A stretch of 37,419 bases of DNA, from assembly GCA_049698775.1 (NCBI GenBank), contig JBAVYM010000018.1, positions 1 to 37,419 on the forward strand, read 5' to 3'. Below, piece after piece: positions 1-8,644 of this stretch (position 1 is the first letter of the stretch; the number at the start of each line of letters is the position of its first letter). Position numbers and translations under genes: made by a program. The notes beneath the pieces are model-generated. The model was not told where the DNA came from, searched no databases, and saw only the letters and a program-made list of their open reading frames with translations. The stretch comes from REEB76 sp049698775. GTDB lineage: Bacteria > Pseudomonadota > Gammaproteobacteria > Natronospirales > REEB76.

Positions 1-460
1 TAAGACTTTGCACCGCACTCGACTGGCCGATGCCGGTGCTAATGCCGACGGGTGCACCGGTGGCCTGGTCATAGCCCATCACCGTGCTCACGTTGTTGCC
101 ATCGGTCCAGGCCAGCAAATGTCCGAACGCATCCACCGGCGCCGTACCGCTGCCAGTCGCCGCCTCAATCGGCAGTCCCACGAACCAGCGAAACAACAGA
201 TTGTACTGCAGCTGCTCGCACAACTGCCGTTCGCTACGGATGGAATACAACACCTGCAACAGCTGCGCTCGTAGCAGACGCTCGGGCGGGATCGATTCCC
301 GGCCACCGTCCGCATAGATCGCATCAAACAGCTCGTTCAACTCGTTCAGCGCTTCATCCATGAGCACCCGCAATGCCCGTACCGGATGATCCTTCGGTAC
401 GAACGTCTCCAACTGCACCGTCGTGAACAACGGCTCCTGCATCACATCGGTTCCGCGCAT
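1..460 (-). pseudogene. IS5-type transposase N-terminus fused in frame to RHS/YD-like sequence (partial, runs off left edge)
   Basis: An uninterrupted minus-strand frame starts at ATG 460 (a second ATG lies at 442) and is still open at the left edge, giving 153 visible codons. Residues 1 to about 99 read as the N-terminal domain of an IS5-family DDE transposase: QEPLFTTVQLETFVPKDHP, then PPERLLRAQLLQVLYSIRSE, then LLFRWFVGLPIE. In intact enzymes this is followed by the first catalytic Asp region. Here, after about position 164, the sequence changes to DAFGHLLAWTDGNNVS and MGYDQATGAPVGISTG, whose Gly/Asp/Tyr spacing resembles RHS (YD) repeats. The catalytic DDE part is therefore absent, so it cannot be an active transposase. 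It may be a deletion scar, an expressed chimera or an assembly join. The transposase assignment is firm. The RHS assignment rests on pattern only. Confidence 0.65.
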
Positions 461-545
461 CGCACACTCCTCTACACTGTTATCGTCCCAGCAAATATAG
501 TTGAGCCTGAAAATACCGCAGAAAAAATCAACAGCCTGCTAGAAC
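164..545 (-). mobile_element. Left-end remnant of an IS5-type insertion sequence
   Basis: The transposase start plus its upstream stretch looks like the 5' end of an insertion sequence. The inner boundary at about 164 is where transposase similarity stops. The outer boundary near 545 is a guess based on the motif CAACAGCCTGCTAG at about 529-542, which resembles ends of related elements from memory, and on the lower GC between 480 and 600. No matching right inverted repeat exists in the window, so the element is truncated. Both boundaries are uncertain. Confidence 0.4.
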
Positions 546-628
546 GCCGAACCTCAATCGGTTCACATAGCAATCATAAAACCCAAATACCCATTTTTAT
601 TGCCAATCCCGAGGCTTACCGCCGCCGC

Positions 629-2320
629 TCAGAAATTGATAATGTTGCCGACTACAATCTCGTAGCCGTGTACACCGGGCGCACTTCGGAGCGGCCAAGC
701 AACGGTGAAGTAAAGAGTATTGCTGAAGGCGCTGCGGATATCGCCTATGCGCAAGCCCAGACCCGCATCGCTGTAGGTGGGACTCCAGACTGACGGCGAC
801 AACTGATGAATCTGCGCCATATCCACATAACCCACGAAACCCAACTGGAATAAGCTCAGGATTTGCACGGGGGTGATGATGCGATCCTCGAAGGTTACCT
901 GCCAGCGGCGGTCGCCGATGGCGAAGTAATTGGGATAACCGCGCAGCCCCTGCAAGCCGCCTATATATAGGTAGCTTTCCGGATCCGGCCGCAGCGCTGC
1001 ATCCCATTGTGCATGTGCTACCAGCGTCTGCCAGGGCAGATACTGGTTGTAAGCAGTGAAGGTCAGATTGCTGAGCAGGTTGCGGCTCACACCTTCCTGC
1101 TGGCGGTCGTTCACGAAACCGGATGCCAATAACAAGGTATTCGCCGGCAATTCCGCGCCCCAGGAAGCAGACAGACCGTAAAACGGCGCGGACACGTCGC
1201 CGTCCAGATTCTTGCCGTAGTGTCCCGCCTGCAGGTCCACAGTCCAGCCCAGGTTGTAATCCTCGGGCCGATCTATGTATTGCAGGTTGGTGAAGCTCGC
1301 ATAGCGGTCCTGGAAAAACTCCCAGCTCACGCCCGCACCGGCAAGCTGGCGCTCCGTCAATACCGGCTCCGGCAACACGCCGGGGTTTTGCGGCTCGGGC
1401 GTGCCGTAGGCGTAATCGCTGTCCGAGTAGAACAGGCCCGCGCGCATGCCGCTGTCACCGGACCAGTCAAGGAGATGCGCCCAGGACAATGCGTGCTGCT
1501 GCAAGGTGCTGGGCGCTTGCCAGCCCAGCGCGCCCTGATTGTAGAAATAGATGTTCTGTTTCTGATCGTAAAAACTGGCTTGCAGTGACCACGGCGTCTG
1601 GTCTTCGTAGAAGGGTTGCCCGAGACTCAAGTACTTGATGTGACCGTCGGACAGATCCTCATACGCGCTTGCCAGTTGCCAATAACTGCCGAACAAAGAC
1701 GGATCCTGATAGACAATCTGGTTAGCGCTGCGCTGCGGATTGGTGCTGTGGCCCACGGCCAGGGTCTTGCCGGTGCCGAGAAAATTCGCGTCCGTGACCG
1801 CGAACTGCGTGGTGTTCTGTCCGCCCACATGGGCAAACTCGAAATCCAGCTTCAGCGTCCAGGCATCCTTCACCTGTACCAGTACATTCACGCTGCGGCC
1901 GTTGCAACTTTCCGGTTGAATGCTGGAATAGCGCAGATATATGAGTCCATGCAAACGGCGTGCGCTTTCGTAGATGACACGCGGAACCACGGTATCACCG
2001 GACTTGAACAACAATTGCTCGCGGATGGCCTTGGGATGGGATTTGAAATGCAGGCTGTCGGCAAGCCGCGCATACCAACTATTCTCGGCCGGATTGTTTA
2101 GATCGAATACATTATCCACGACGATGCGCACCGTGCCGATGCGGTAGCCCTGCGCGGCCAGCACATCCCAGGCGGCCTGGTCGCGCCATTGTTGCGGCGC
2201 GCCATCCACTGGCGCCGGACAGACACCGGCCCAGGCCGGCTGGCAAAACGCGAGTGCAGTAAAGAGCAGCCCGCCGCTGATATACCGGCAAGGCAATCCG
2301 GAACGGCTTCGCACGTTCAC
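629..2320 (-). CDS. Omp85/BamA-TamA-family outer-membrane beta-barrel protein
   Basis: 563 residues. A signal peptide ends near residue 31 (CQPAWAG). Residues about 56-150 look like a POTRA-type module (GYRIGTVRIVVDNVFD, then HPKAIREQLLFKSGDTV). The rest alternates short amphipathic strands with Gly/Asn/Tyr-rich loops and carries GGLQGLRGYPNYF, which fits the conserved (V/L)RG(F/Y) loop of the Omp85 barrel. The chain ends in Phe, as expected for an outer-membrane barrel. Family members insert or translocate proteins or lipids at the outer membrane. With a single evident POTRA this is neither canonical BamA (five) nor TamA (three), and the substrate is unknown. Its ATG overlaps the stop of the upstream Gfa-type gene by four bases (ATGA), so translation is probably coupled. 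No convincing terminator was seen after the stop. Confidence 0.8.
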   Translation of the reverse strand: MNVRSRSGLPCRYISGGLLFTALAFCQPAWAGVCPAPVDGAPQQWRDQAAWDVLAAQGYRIGTVRIVVDNVFDLNNPAENSWYARLADSLHFKSHPKAIREQLLFKSGDTVVPRVIYESARRLHGLIYLRYSSIQPESCNGRSVNVLVQVKDAWTLKLDFEFAHVGGQNTTQFAVTDANFLGTGKTLAVGHSTNPQRSANQIVYQDPSLFGSYWQLASAYEDLSDGHIKYLSLGQPFYEDQTPWSLQASFYDQKQNIYFYNQGALGWQAPSTLQQHALSWAHLLDWSGDSGMRAGLFYSDSDYAYGTPEPQNPGVLPEPVLTERQLAGAGVSWEFFQDRYASFTNLQYIDRPEDYNLGWTVDLQAGHYGKNLDGDVSAPFYGLSASWGAELPANTLLLASGFVNDRQQEGVSRNLLSNLTFTAYNQYLPWQTLVAHAQWDAALRPDPESYLYIGGLQGLRGYPNYFAIGDRRWQVTFEDRIITPVQILSLFQLGFVGYVDMAQIHQLSPSVWSPTYSDAGLGLRIGDIRSAFSNTLYFTVAWPLRSAPGVHGYEIVVGNIINF

Positions 2321-2754
2321 GCTTGAAGAAGGTCCGAACCGCTCTCAAGCGGTGTCCAGCTTGTTTTGCGGCGCGCGCGCCGCTGTTCAGCAGTTTCGCC
2401 GTCATAGTTCACCGGCTGCGGCGGCTGATTCAGTTCTGCGCGGCCATCCAGCAGGTTGGCGTTGAGTGTGGCGTAGCGCTGGCCGTTCGCTTCGATTACC
2501 CCGGCCACATAGTTGCCGCAGCGCTTGCAGATGAGTACGTCGGTGATACCAAGTCCGAAACGGTAATGCTGGACCGTCTCGCGATCGCTTGCCGTAATGT
2601 GGAGTTTGCCGCGGGGATCAGCTGTGGTCACGGCGCCGTGAGAGCGGCAGAATGAACACTGGCAGGCGCGCAACGACAGTTTTCCCAAGATGAGTTCCGT
2701 ATCGAAGAGGATTTTTATATTCCCGCAATGGCAATGGCCGGTGAGCGTGGGCAT
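2317..2754 (-). CDS. GFA (glutathione-dependent formaldehyde-activating)-like zinc protein
   Basis: 145 residues with the full cysteine pattern of the GFA fold: C8-x-C10, C31-x-C33-x-x-C36 and C76-x-x-C79. These correspond to the structural and catalytic zinc ligands of Gfa. Family members have been linked to S-hydroxymethylglutathione formation, but most relatives are uncharacterised and the activity is often not confirmed, so a specific reaction is not assigned. The C-terminal 35 residues are rich in Arg, Pro and Gln and lie outside the core fold. The gene overlaps the following Omp85-type gene by four bases and is divergent from the permease gene with under 50 bases between starts. The ATG at 2754 is preceded by a modest AGG about six bases upstream. 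Confidence 0.8.
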   Translation of the reverse strand: MPTLTGHCHCGNIKILFDTELILGKLSLRACQCSFCRSHGAVTTADPRGKLHITASDRETVQHYRFGLGITDVLICKRCGNYVAGVIEANGQRYATLNANLLDGRAELNQPPQPVNYDGETAEQRRARRKTSWTPLESGSDLLQA

Positions 2755-2802
2755 GGTAGCCTATCTTACATGCCCGAACCTACAAACCCTTAGGTAGTGA
2801 TC

Positions 2803-4155
2803 ATGCTCGCCGAACCCGCCGTGAATCGCCCCGGGCAACTGCCGCGCAAACTCGGTCTCACCACCGGCACGGCGGTAGTGGTGGGCGTAATCATCGGCAG
2901 CGGCATCTTCCGTGTGCCTTCGCCCATCGCCGCAGTCACCGGCAACATCACCGGCATCGCACTGGTGTGGGTGCTGGGCGGGCTGGTGGCGCTGTTCGGC
3001 GCGCTCTCGGTGGCGGAACTCGCAGCCATGTACCCGGAAGCCGGCGGTCCCTATGTGTATCTGCGCGAAGCCTATGGCCGGCCGCTGGCCTTCCTGTTCG
3101 GCTGGATGTGGCTTTTGACCACGCCGATTTCCTGGGCGGCGCAGAGCTTGATCTTCGCCGAATACCTGGGCTTCTTCGTGTCGCTTTCTACCACGCTCAT
3201 TCACCTGATCGCCGCGGCGCTGATCGTGCTGGTGGCGGCCGCGAATTACCGCTCGGTGAAATTGGGCGCCATCATCCAGAATCTATCCACCGGCGCCAAA
3301 GTGCTGGCGATTCTCGGACTGAGCGCCGCGATTTTTTTCCTCGCGCCGGTCGGCGCACACAATCCGCTGCATGGCGCAACGCTGGGCGTGGCCAAGTGGT
3401 CGGGCATCGGCATCGGTCTGGTGGCCGCACTCTGGGCCTACGACGGCTGGGAAAACCTCACTACCTTGTCCGGCGAAGTGCGCAATCCGCAGCGTAATCT
3501 GCCGCTGGCGCTCATCGGCGGCGTGATCGTGGTGTTGGTGGTGTATCTCCTGATCAACGCTGCGTATCTGCGCGCCCTGCCGCTCGCCGAACTGGCCGCC
3601 TCCAAATCGGTGGCTGCGGATTCCGCCACCGTGGTGCTGGGGCACGCCGGCGCGTCTCTGGTGGCGGCCCTGGTAATGCTGTCCGTGTTCGGCACCCTGA
3701 ACGGCAGCATTCTCTCCAGCCCGCGGGTGTTCTACGCTATGGCCGAGGACGGCCTGTTTTTCCGCACCGTCGGCCGCGTGCACGCGAAATACGAAACCCC
3801 CTACGTCGCCATCGCCTTCATCGTGGTGATCGCCGTCATCTACGTGCTGCTGCGCGACTTCATGCAGCTCGCCGAAGCCTACGTGCTCGGCATCTGGCCG
3901 TTCCTGGCGCTGGCGGTCATCGGCCTGTTCATCCTGCGCAAGCGCCAGCCGGACTTCCCGCGCGTGTACCGCGCGCTCGGTTATCCGGTGATTCCTGCGC
4001 TGTTCGTGCTGGGCACGTTCATTGTGGTGGCGAATTCGCTCTACGTACAACCCTGGTCCACCGGCGCGAGCATCCTCATTACGCTGGTCGGCGTACCGCT
4101 ATATTTCATCTGGATATATTGGCAGCGGCGGACGTCCAAACCCGTGGATTCGTGA
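2803..4155 (+). CDS. APC-superfamily amino-acid permease
   Basis: 450 residues, about 12 hydrophobic segments, inner membrane. The N-terminal motif VVVGVIIGSGIFRVPSPIA is the Gly-rich unwound part of TM1 typical of APC transporters (the G-S-G-I-F core binds the substrate carboxylate). YPEAGGPYVYLREAYG in TM3 and WAYDGWENLTTLSGEVRNP in TM6 are also characteristic and point to the LAT/basic amino-acid-polyamine exchanger branch. The substrate cannot be read from sequence. ATG 2803 is chosen because AGG at 2792-2794 is spaced eight bases from it; an upstream in-frame GTG at 2797 would add two residues. The last bases overlap the end of a decayed cytochrome b561 fragment on the other strand. Confidence 0.85.
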   Translation: MLAEPAVNRPGQLPRKLGLTTGTAVVVGVIIGSGIFRVPSPIAAVTGNITGIALVWVLGGLVALFGALSVAELAAMYPEAGGPYVYLREAYGRPLAFLFGWMWLLTTPISWAAQSLIFAEYLGFFVSLSTTLIHLIAAALIVLVAAANYRSVKLGAIIQNLSTGAKVLAILGLSAAIFFLAPVGAHNPLHGATLGVAKWSGIGIGLVAALWAYDGWENLTTLSGEVRNPQRNLPLALIGGVIVVLVVYLLINAAYLRALPLAELAASKSVAADSATVVLGHAGASLVAALVMLSVFGTLNGSILSSPRVFYAMAEDGLFFRTVGRVHAKYETPYVAIAFIVVIAVIYVLLRDFMQLAEAYVLGIWPFLALAVIGLFILRKRQPDFPRVYRALGYPVIPALFVLGTFIVVANSLYVQPWSTGASILITLVGVPLYFIWIYWQRRTSKPVDS

Positions 4156-4326
4156 TGCGTCAGTAGCACCAGGCGTCCCCGACTGATAGGCAGCCCGTGT
4201 ACCTTGAAGCCGAGCACGAATTGCAGGATGACCAGCGCCGCCATAATCCAATAAAAACTGGGCGACCGCACCGTAGCAGTTGCGGGTGTTGCCCTGCGGA
4301 TACAAAACTCCCGGCGACTGGTCCAT
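4150..4326 (-). pseudogene. Cytochrome b561 N-terminal remnant with a frameshift
   Basis: Two minus-strand frames together reconstruct the start of a cytochrome b561-family protein. The first reads YPQGNTRNCYGAVAQF. One T too many in the T5 run (A5 on the plus strand, 4253-4257) shifts it. The next frame continues with FYWIMAALVILQFVLGF and LVLLTHHESTGLDV, the TM1 and start of TM2 with the haem-ligand histidine region. Removing one T restores a single frame. After about 70 residues the similarity stops at the end of the permease gene, so the rest of the gene, with its other haem ligands, is gone. Intact b561 genes often neighbour yceI-type genes, which is the case here. Confidence 0.7.
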
Positions 4327-4411
4327 AGGCTCCTGGGCTGCACACTTGCGTTACTCTATAAATAACCTGAAGCTCAAACCTGACTCCCGATTCCGTCAGG
4401 AGAACAACCGT

Positions 4412-5152
4412 ATGCGTCTGCATTTCATTACCGCATCGCGATCGCCCATCAAACGGGCAGTGACATTCGGCCTGCTGAGCCTGATGTTCGTGCTACTGGC
4501 CGGCTGCCAAACCACCACCGGACTCAAACCGCAAACCGCACCCGCGTCTTTGCAGCCGCCGCCGCTGGTCACACAAGGTAAGGTGCATTACGCCGTTCGC
4601 CCGGACCTCTCCGAGGTGCACTTCCTGGTTTACCGCGCGGGTCCGCTGGCGAGTTTCGGCCACAACCACGTAATCCGCGCCACGCACATCCAGGGCGACA
4701 TCTATCTCGGCACCGACCTGCAACATTCCGATTTCACGCTCACCCTGCCGGTCAAGGACTTTCAGGTTGACGAGCCACAGGCGCGTGCGGTCGAGGGGCC
4801 GGATTTCGCCACACAACCTTCCACACAGGCCGTACTGGGCACCTATCAGAACATGCTAGGCCCCGGTGAACTCAACGCTGCCGCGTACCCGAACATCAGC
4901 ATCCGCTCAGTGCGCTTCGTGGGCCCCGATTGGGGACCGGACGTAATCGTCCGCATCGAACTTCACGGCGTGGCACGCGAGATGACGCTGCCGATTGCCC
5001 TCGAACACGCGGGCGACTGCCTGATTGCCACCGGGATCTTTCAAATCCGGCAAACCGATTTCGGCATCAGGCCGTTCAGCATTCTCGGCGGCGGTTTGCA
5101 GGTTGCCGATATCGTCAAAGTGCGGTTTCACCTGGTTGCTGAAAAACCCTGA
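4412..5152 (+). CDS. YceI-family lipoprotein
   Basis: 246 residues. AGGAGA at 4398-4403 is eight bases before ATG 4412, which fixes the start although the frame is open further upstream. The N-terminus has a basic stretch, a hydrophobic segment and the lipobox LLAGC, so the protein is predicted to be a lipoprotein anchored at the envelope. The body fits the YceI lipocalin-like barrel: YAVRPDLSEVHFLVYRAG near the start, LHGVAREMTLPIAL in the middle, and FGIRPFSILGGGLQVADIVKVRFHL at the end in shorter pieces. YceI proteins bind polyisoprenoid or other lipophilic ligands; the ligand here is unknown. The b561 partner next door is decayed, so any redox pairing has been lost locally. Confidence 0.8.
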   Translation: MRLHFITASRSPIKRAVTFGLLSLMFVLLAGCQTTTGLKPQTAPASLQPPPLVTQGKVHYAVRPDLSEVHFLVYRAGPLASFGHNHVIRATHIQGDIYLGTDLQHSDFTLTLPVKDFQVDEPQARAVEGPDFATQPSTQAVLGTYQNMLGPGELNAAAYPNISIRSVRFVGPDWGPDVIVRIELHGVAREMTLPIALEHAGDCLIATGIFQIRQTDFGIRPFSILGGGLQVADIVKVRFHLVAEKP

Positions 5153-5190
5153 CGCCGTGGGCCGCGCTGACCCTGCGGCACTTTGTCCGC

Positions 5191-5207
5191 TCGTCCTATG
5201 AGGACGA
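5191..5207. terminator. Weak hairpin between convergent genes
   Basis: TCGTCCT-ATG-AGGACGA is a perfect 7-base-pair inverted repeat with a three-base loop. It lies in the 115-base gap between the converging YceI-type gene and the Asp-box propeller gene. There is no T-run on either side, so it is at best a weak terminator. Confidence 0.25.
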
Positions 5208-5267
5208 ATGTGACGTTTCTCTCAGTGCAATGGTGTAAACGCGCGTTTCTGCCGTATTCCTCTGCGC

Positions 5268-8200
5268 CTATTGCCGGGGCAATTGTGGCGTTTCATAGAC
5301 CGCAGGTTTGCCCACCAGCAGCGTGGGCGCACCCGCCGCATAGGCGATCTTGTCGAAGGCGGGAATATCCTGATTTACCAGCTGATTGAAGCGGTCGAGA
5401 TATTCTTGCAATTGACCTTGCAACTCGGCGACCTTGTCTTTGAAGAACCCGCTGGGCGGCTGGGCATAGTCGCCGACGAAAAACCCGTTCCACTGCAACT
5501 CGCCGTGAAAATGCGGTAGCGTCTTGAGGAAATCCTCATCCACGTTATGCTGGATTTCTGGATTCCAGAGCGCATCCTTGAGCGCCGTGATCTTGTCGTT
5601 CAGCGACTTGGCGCTCACAAGTACCGCCGCATAGTCTTTTGATTGATCTGGTTGTTTGAGTTTCCCGCTCAGATCATTCAGTTGAGCCTGCCAAGCCGTG
5701 AGCCGGTTCAGCATCTCGTTCACGGCGCTCATCTGATTGCGCAAGTCGAGTTCCACCGCTAACTGCGCGCGATAGTCCGCGAGATTGACGCTCAGGTTGG
5801 GATCCAGCCGTACCGTGACGTTTTGCGTCTGGCTGTGGCCGTCCGCGGTAAAGGTCGTAGTGTAGCTTCCCGGCAGCACCGAAGGCCCACCCCTTCCGCC
5901 TTCGCCACCCGCGCCCTTGAGGAAATCAATGGGCGTGGGTCCAGCGTAATCCATGTCCCAGACAAACTCATTTAGCCCGGCTTTGCCGGGCGCGTGCAGC
6001 GTGTTGATGGTGTGTCCCTGCGCGTCCGCGATGACGATTTTCACCGGACCTTTGTGCTTGTCCTTGCTGTCCGGTTTGAGCGTGGTCTTGAGGTAATAAC
6101 TGAACACCACGCCTTCCGGCGCATTAGGTGCCGCGTAGCTCCACTGCTGGCCTTCGTCACCCGACCAGTGGTTATAGAGCGTGCCCGGCGCGGAACTGAA
6201 CAGATGGAAATCGCTGTCGCTGATACCGGCATCCCATTCCTCCAGCGGACGCAGATTGTCGAGTACGAACAAGCCACGTCCGTGCGTCGCCACCGCCAGC
6301 GAATGTGTGGCCGGCGCGAATTTGAGATCGAACACCGGCACGGTCGGGAAATCGCCCTTGAGCGGCTGCCAGTGACCGCCGCCGTCCTGTGAGTAATATA
6401 GCCCGGTCATGGTGCCGGCGATAAGCAGACCCTTTCGATTGGGATCCTCGCGCACCACCAGCACCGGCGTGTGCGCGGGCAGGCCGTCGGTGATTTTGGT
6501 CCAGCTCTTGCCATAGTCGTCGGTGCGATACACGTAGACGCGGTCGTCGTTGATCATATGGGCGTCGAAGCTCAGGTACGCAGTACCCGCATCAAACGGC
6601 GACACGCCGATCTGATACACACGCGCCCACTCCGGCGCACCGTGCGGTGTGACGTTGCTCCAGTGCGCGCCGCCGTCCCGCGTCACCTGCACCAGGCCGT
6701 CATCGGTGCCGACCCAGATCACCTTGTCCGGATCGGTGGGTGCGAGCGTGATGGACAGCAGCGTGTCGTAATTCTCGGCGCTGCTCACGTCGTGGTAAAC
6801 GGGACCGCCGGGAATGCCCTGTTTGCTCTTGTCATTGCGAGTGAGATCGGGGCTGATCGCCTGCCAGTGCTGGCCGCCGTCAGTGGATTTGAACAGTACC
6901 TGCGCGCCGAGATACACAGTATCGGCGTCCGTGGGCGACACCGCGATGGGCGAAGTCCAGTTGAAACGGTATTCGGATTCCGCCAACGTCTTCGAGGTGT
7001 TCTGCAGGCCATAGGAAGCCGTGGGGCGAATCATGCGCGAGAGATGCGTGCGCGTGTCATAGCGCTCGGTGTAACCGTCCTCAAGATCGGAATAAATAAT
7101 GTGCGGATCACTGGGCGCGATCACTGCATATTCGCCGTCACCGCCCACCACCGGAATCCAGTTCTTGCCGGTCACGCCGCGCTGATTGAGCGAACTCGCA
7201 GGTCCGCACCAAGCGCTGTTGTCCTGCAAACCTATGCAAGCATGAAACGGTGATTGGTTGTCGAGCGACACGGTATAAGCCTGTTCGATGGGCAGGGTAT
7301 CCAGGAAACGCCAGTTCTTGCCGCCGTTGACGCTCAAGTACGCGCCGCCATCGTTGCCTTGCAGAAGGCGTTCAGGATTCTGCGGGTCAACCCATACGGC
7401 GTGATGATCCACGTGCACGCTCCGGTCAATGGGGTGCGCGGTCTTGCCGCCGTCGTCGGATTCCATCAGGTTGAGCGAGGCGAAGTAAATGCGGTTGTCG
7501 TCATTTGGCGCCACCGCCATGCCGGCGAAATACCACTGGCGCACCGCGAGCGCGTGGTTATCGCTGACCATGCTCCAGTGATCGCCGAGATCGTCCGATG
7601 ACCACAAGGTGCCGTGAGTGGTGGGAATCAGCGCGTACACGTGTTCCGGATTGGAAGTCGAAACCGCGAGTGTGATGCGGCCGGTGTCGCCGGTCGGCAA
7701 CCCGTCTGTGAGTTTTTTCCAGGTGAGGCCGTCGTCGGTGGAACGCCACACGCCGCCAGTGGCGCTGCCATTGATCATGGTCCAGGGCGTGCGGCGCGCA
7801 GACCAGAAGCTGGCGAACAGCACCTGCGGGTTGCCCGGTTCCATTACCAGGCTCGAGGCGCCGGTGCGCTCATCCACGTATAGCACTTTCTGCCAAGTCT
7901 TGCCGCCATCGTCGGTGCGAAACACGCCGCGCTCCGCGTTCGGCCCCCAGGGATCGCCCAGCGCAGCGACCAGCACGATCTCCGGATTCTTCGGGTCCAC
8001 GACGATGGCGGAAATCTGACCGGCGTCTTTCAGTCCCTTGGATTGCCAAGTCTTGCCGGCGTCCGGCGAGTAATACACGCCGGCACCGGTGATGGTGTCG
8101 TTGCGTATGTTGGCTTCGCCGGTGCCCACCCACAGCAAATTCGGATTGGACGGCGCCACGGCGATGGCGCCGATGGAGGCGCTGTCGCTATGTGAAAACA

Positions 8201-8480
8201 CCGCGTTCCAGGTGTCGCCGCCATCGCTGCTCTTCCACACGCCGCCGCTGGCGGCGCCAACATAATAGATATTTGGGTTGCCCGGAACCCCCACCACGAC
8301 CGACACGCGCCCACCGGCTACCGCCGGGCCGATGTTGCGGAATTTGAAGTTGGCGGTGACGTCGGGCGGCGCAGTTTTGGCATCGGCCAGAACTGACGCG
8401 CTAGCCAGCGCCGTAACACATACCGTCACGAGTAGCACGGCAAAGGCCGTTAATCTCAGAGACAACAACGACGTTCTCAT
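5268..8480 (-). CDS. Secreted Asp-box/VPS10 (sortilin)-like beta-propeller protein
   Basis: 1070 residues with an N-terminal signal peptide (hydrophobic residues about 8-30, Ala-rich cleavage zone). At least ten Asp-box motifs of the S/T-x-D-x-G-x-x-W type follow, for example SSDGGDTW, SPDAGKTW, TDDGGKTW, STDDGLTW, SVNGGKNW, STDGGQHW, TDDYGKSW and SQDGGGHW. They indicate one or two large beta-propellers over residues about 45-700. The last 350 residues contain a probable beta-sandwich (VWDMDYAGPTPIDF region) and a helical, Gln-rich C-terminus. Such proteins are often named glycosyl hydrolase or BNR-repeat protein, but no catalytic residues can be assigned and Asp-boxes are structural. GGAG seven bases before ATG 8480 supports the start. 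It lies downstream of, and on the same strand as, an M28 peptidase, with a palindromic repeat between them. Confidence 0.8.
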   Translation of the reverse strand: MRTSLLSLRLTAFAVLLVTVCVTALASASVLADAKTAPPDVTANFKFRNIGPAVAGGRVSVVVGVPGNPNIYYVGAASGGVWKSSDGGDTWNAVFSHSDSASIGAIAVAPSNPNLLWVGTGEANIRNDTITGAGVYYSPDAGKTWQSKGLKDAGQISAIVVDPKNPEIVLVAALGDPWGPNAERGVFRTDDGGKTWQKVLYVDERTGASSLVMEPGNPQVLFASFWSARRTPWTMINGSATGGVWRSTDDGLTWKKLTDGLPTGDTGRITLAVSTSNPEHVYALIPTTHGTLWSSDDLGDHWSMVSDNHALAVRQWYFAGMAVAPNDDNRIYFASLNLMESDDGGKTAHPIDRSVHVDHHAVWVDPQNPERLLQGNDGGAYLSVNGGKNWRFLDTLPIEQAYTVSLDNQSPFHACIGLQDNSAWCGPASSLNQRGVTGKNWIPVVGGDGEYAVIAPSDPHIIYSDLEDGYTERYDTRTHLSRMIRPTASYGLQNTSKTLAESEYRFNWTSPIAVSPTDADTVYLGAQVLFKSTDGGQHWQAISPDLTRNDKSKQGIPGGPVYHDVSSAENYDTLLSITLAPTDPDKVIWVGTDDGLVQVTRDGGAHWSNVTPHGAPEWARVYQIGVSPFDAGTAYLSFDAHMINDDRVYVYRTDDYGKSWTKITDGLPAHTPVLVVREDPNRKGLLIAGTMTGLYYSQDGGGHWQPLKGDFPTVPVFDLKFAPATHSLAVATHGRGLFVLDNLRPLEEWDAGISDSDFHLFSSAPGTLYNHWSGDEGQQWSYAAPNAPEGVVFSYYLKTTLKPDSKDKHKGPVKIVIADAQGHTINTLHAPGKAGLNEFVWDMDYAGPTPIDFLKGAGGEGGRGGPSVLPGSYTTTFTADGHSQTQNVTVRLDPNLSVNLADYRAQLAVELDLRNQMSAVNEMLNRLTAWQAQLNDLSGKLKQPDQSKDYAAVLVSAKSLNDKITALKDALWNPEIQHNVDEDFLKTLPHFHGELQWNGFFVGDYAQPPSGFFKDKVAELQGQLQEYLDRFNQLVNQDIPAFDKIAYAAGAPTLLVGKPAVYETPQLPRQ

Positions 8481-8549
8481 GGACGCTCTCCAAAAAGGAC
8501 AGCATCCATGCTGTGAGTACTTTTAATTTAGCGAGGCTCTGATTAACTC

Positions 8550-8613
8550 GTCATCCCCGCGAAGGCCGGGTGGAGGTTTGATTTTCCTGGATTCCCGCTT
8601 CCGCGGGAATGAC
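8550..8613. repeat. REP-like palindromic intergenic repeat (GTCATnCCCGCG type)
   Basis: The segment begins GTCATCCCCGCGAAGG and ends GCGGGAATGAC. It contains a perfect 8-base-pair hairpin ATTCCCGC-TTCC-GCGGGAAT at 8591-8610. This is the widespread proteobacterial repeat whose accidental translation gives the familiar SFPRKRESR peptide. It sits between the M28 peptidase and the Asp-box protein and could stabilise or attenuate a shared transcript. Confidence 0.75.
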
Positions 8614-8644
8614 CCAGAGGCAGTTATGCAAAGCTTCCCTGATT

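Noticed and set aside
163..560. CCTCAATCGG present at about 163-172 and 551-560, a possible target duplication
   Set aside because: A ten-base match is longer than usual for IS5-type elements, one copy lies within the coding join, and chance cannot be excluded.
386..793. A 135-codon plus-strand frame across the IS remnant and the end of the Omp85 gene
   Set aside because: It overlaps two better-supported minus-strand genes and has no recognisable domain.
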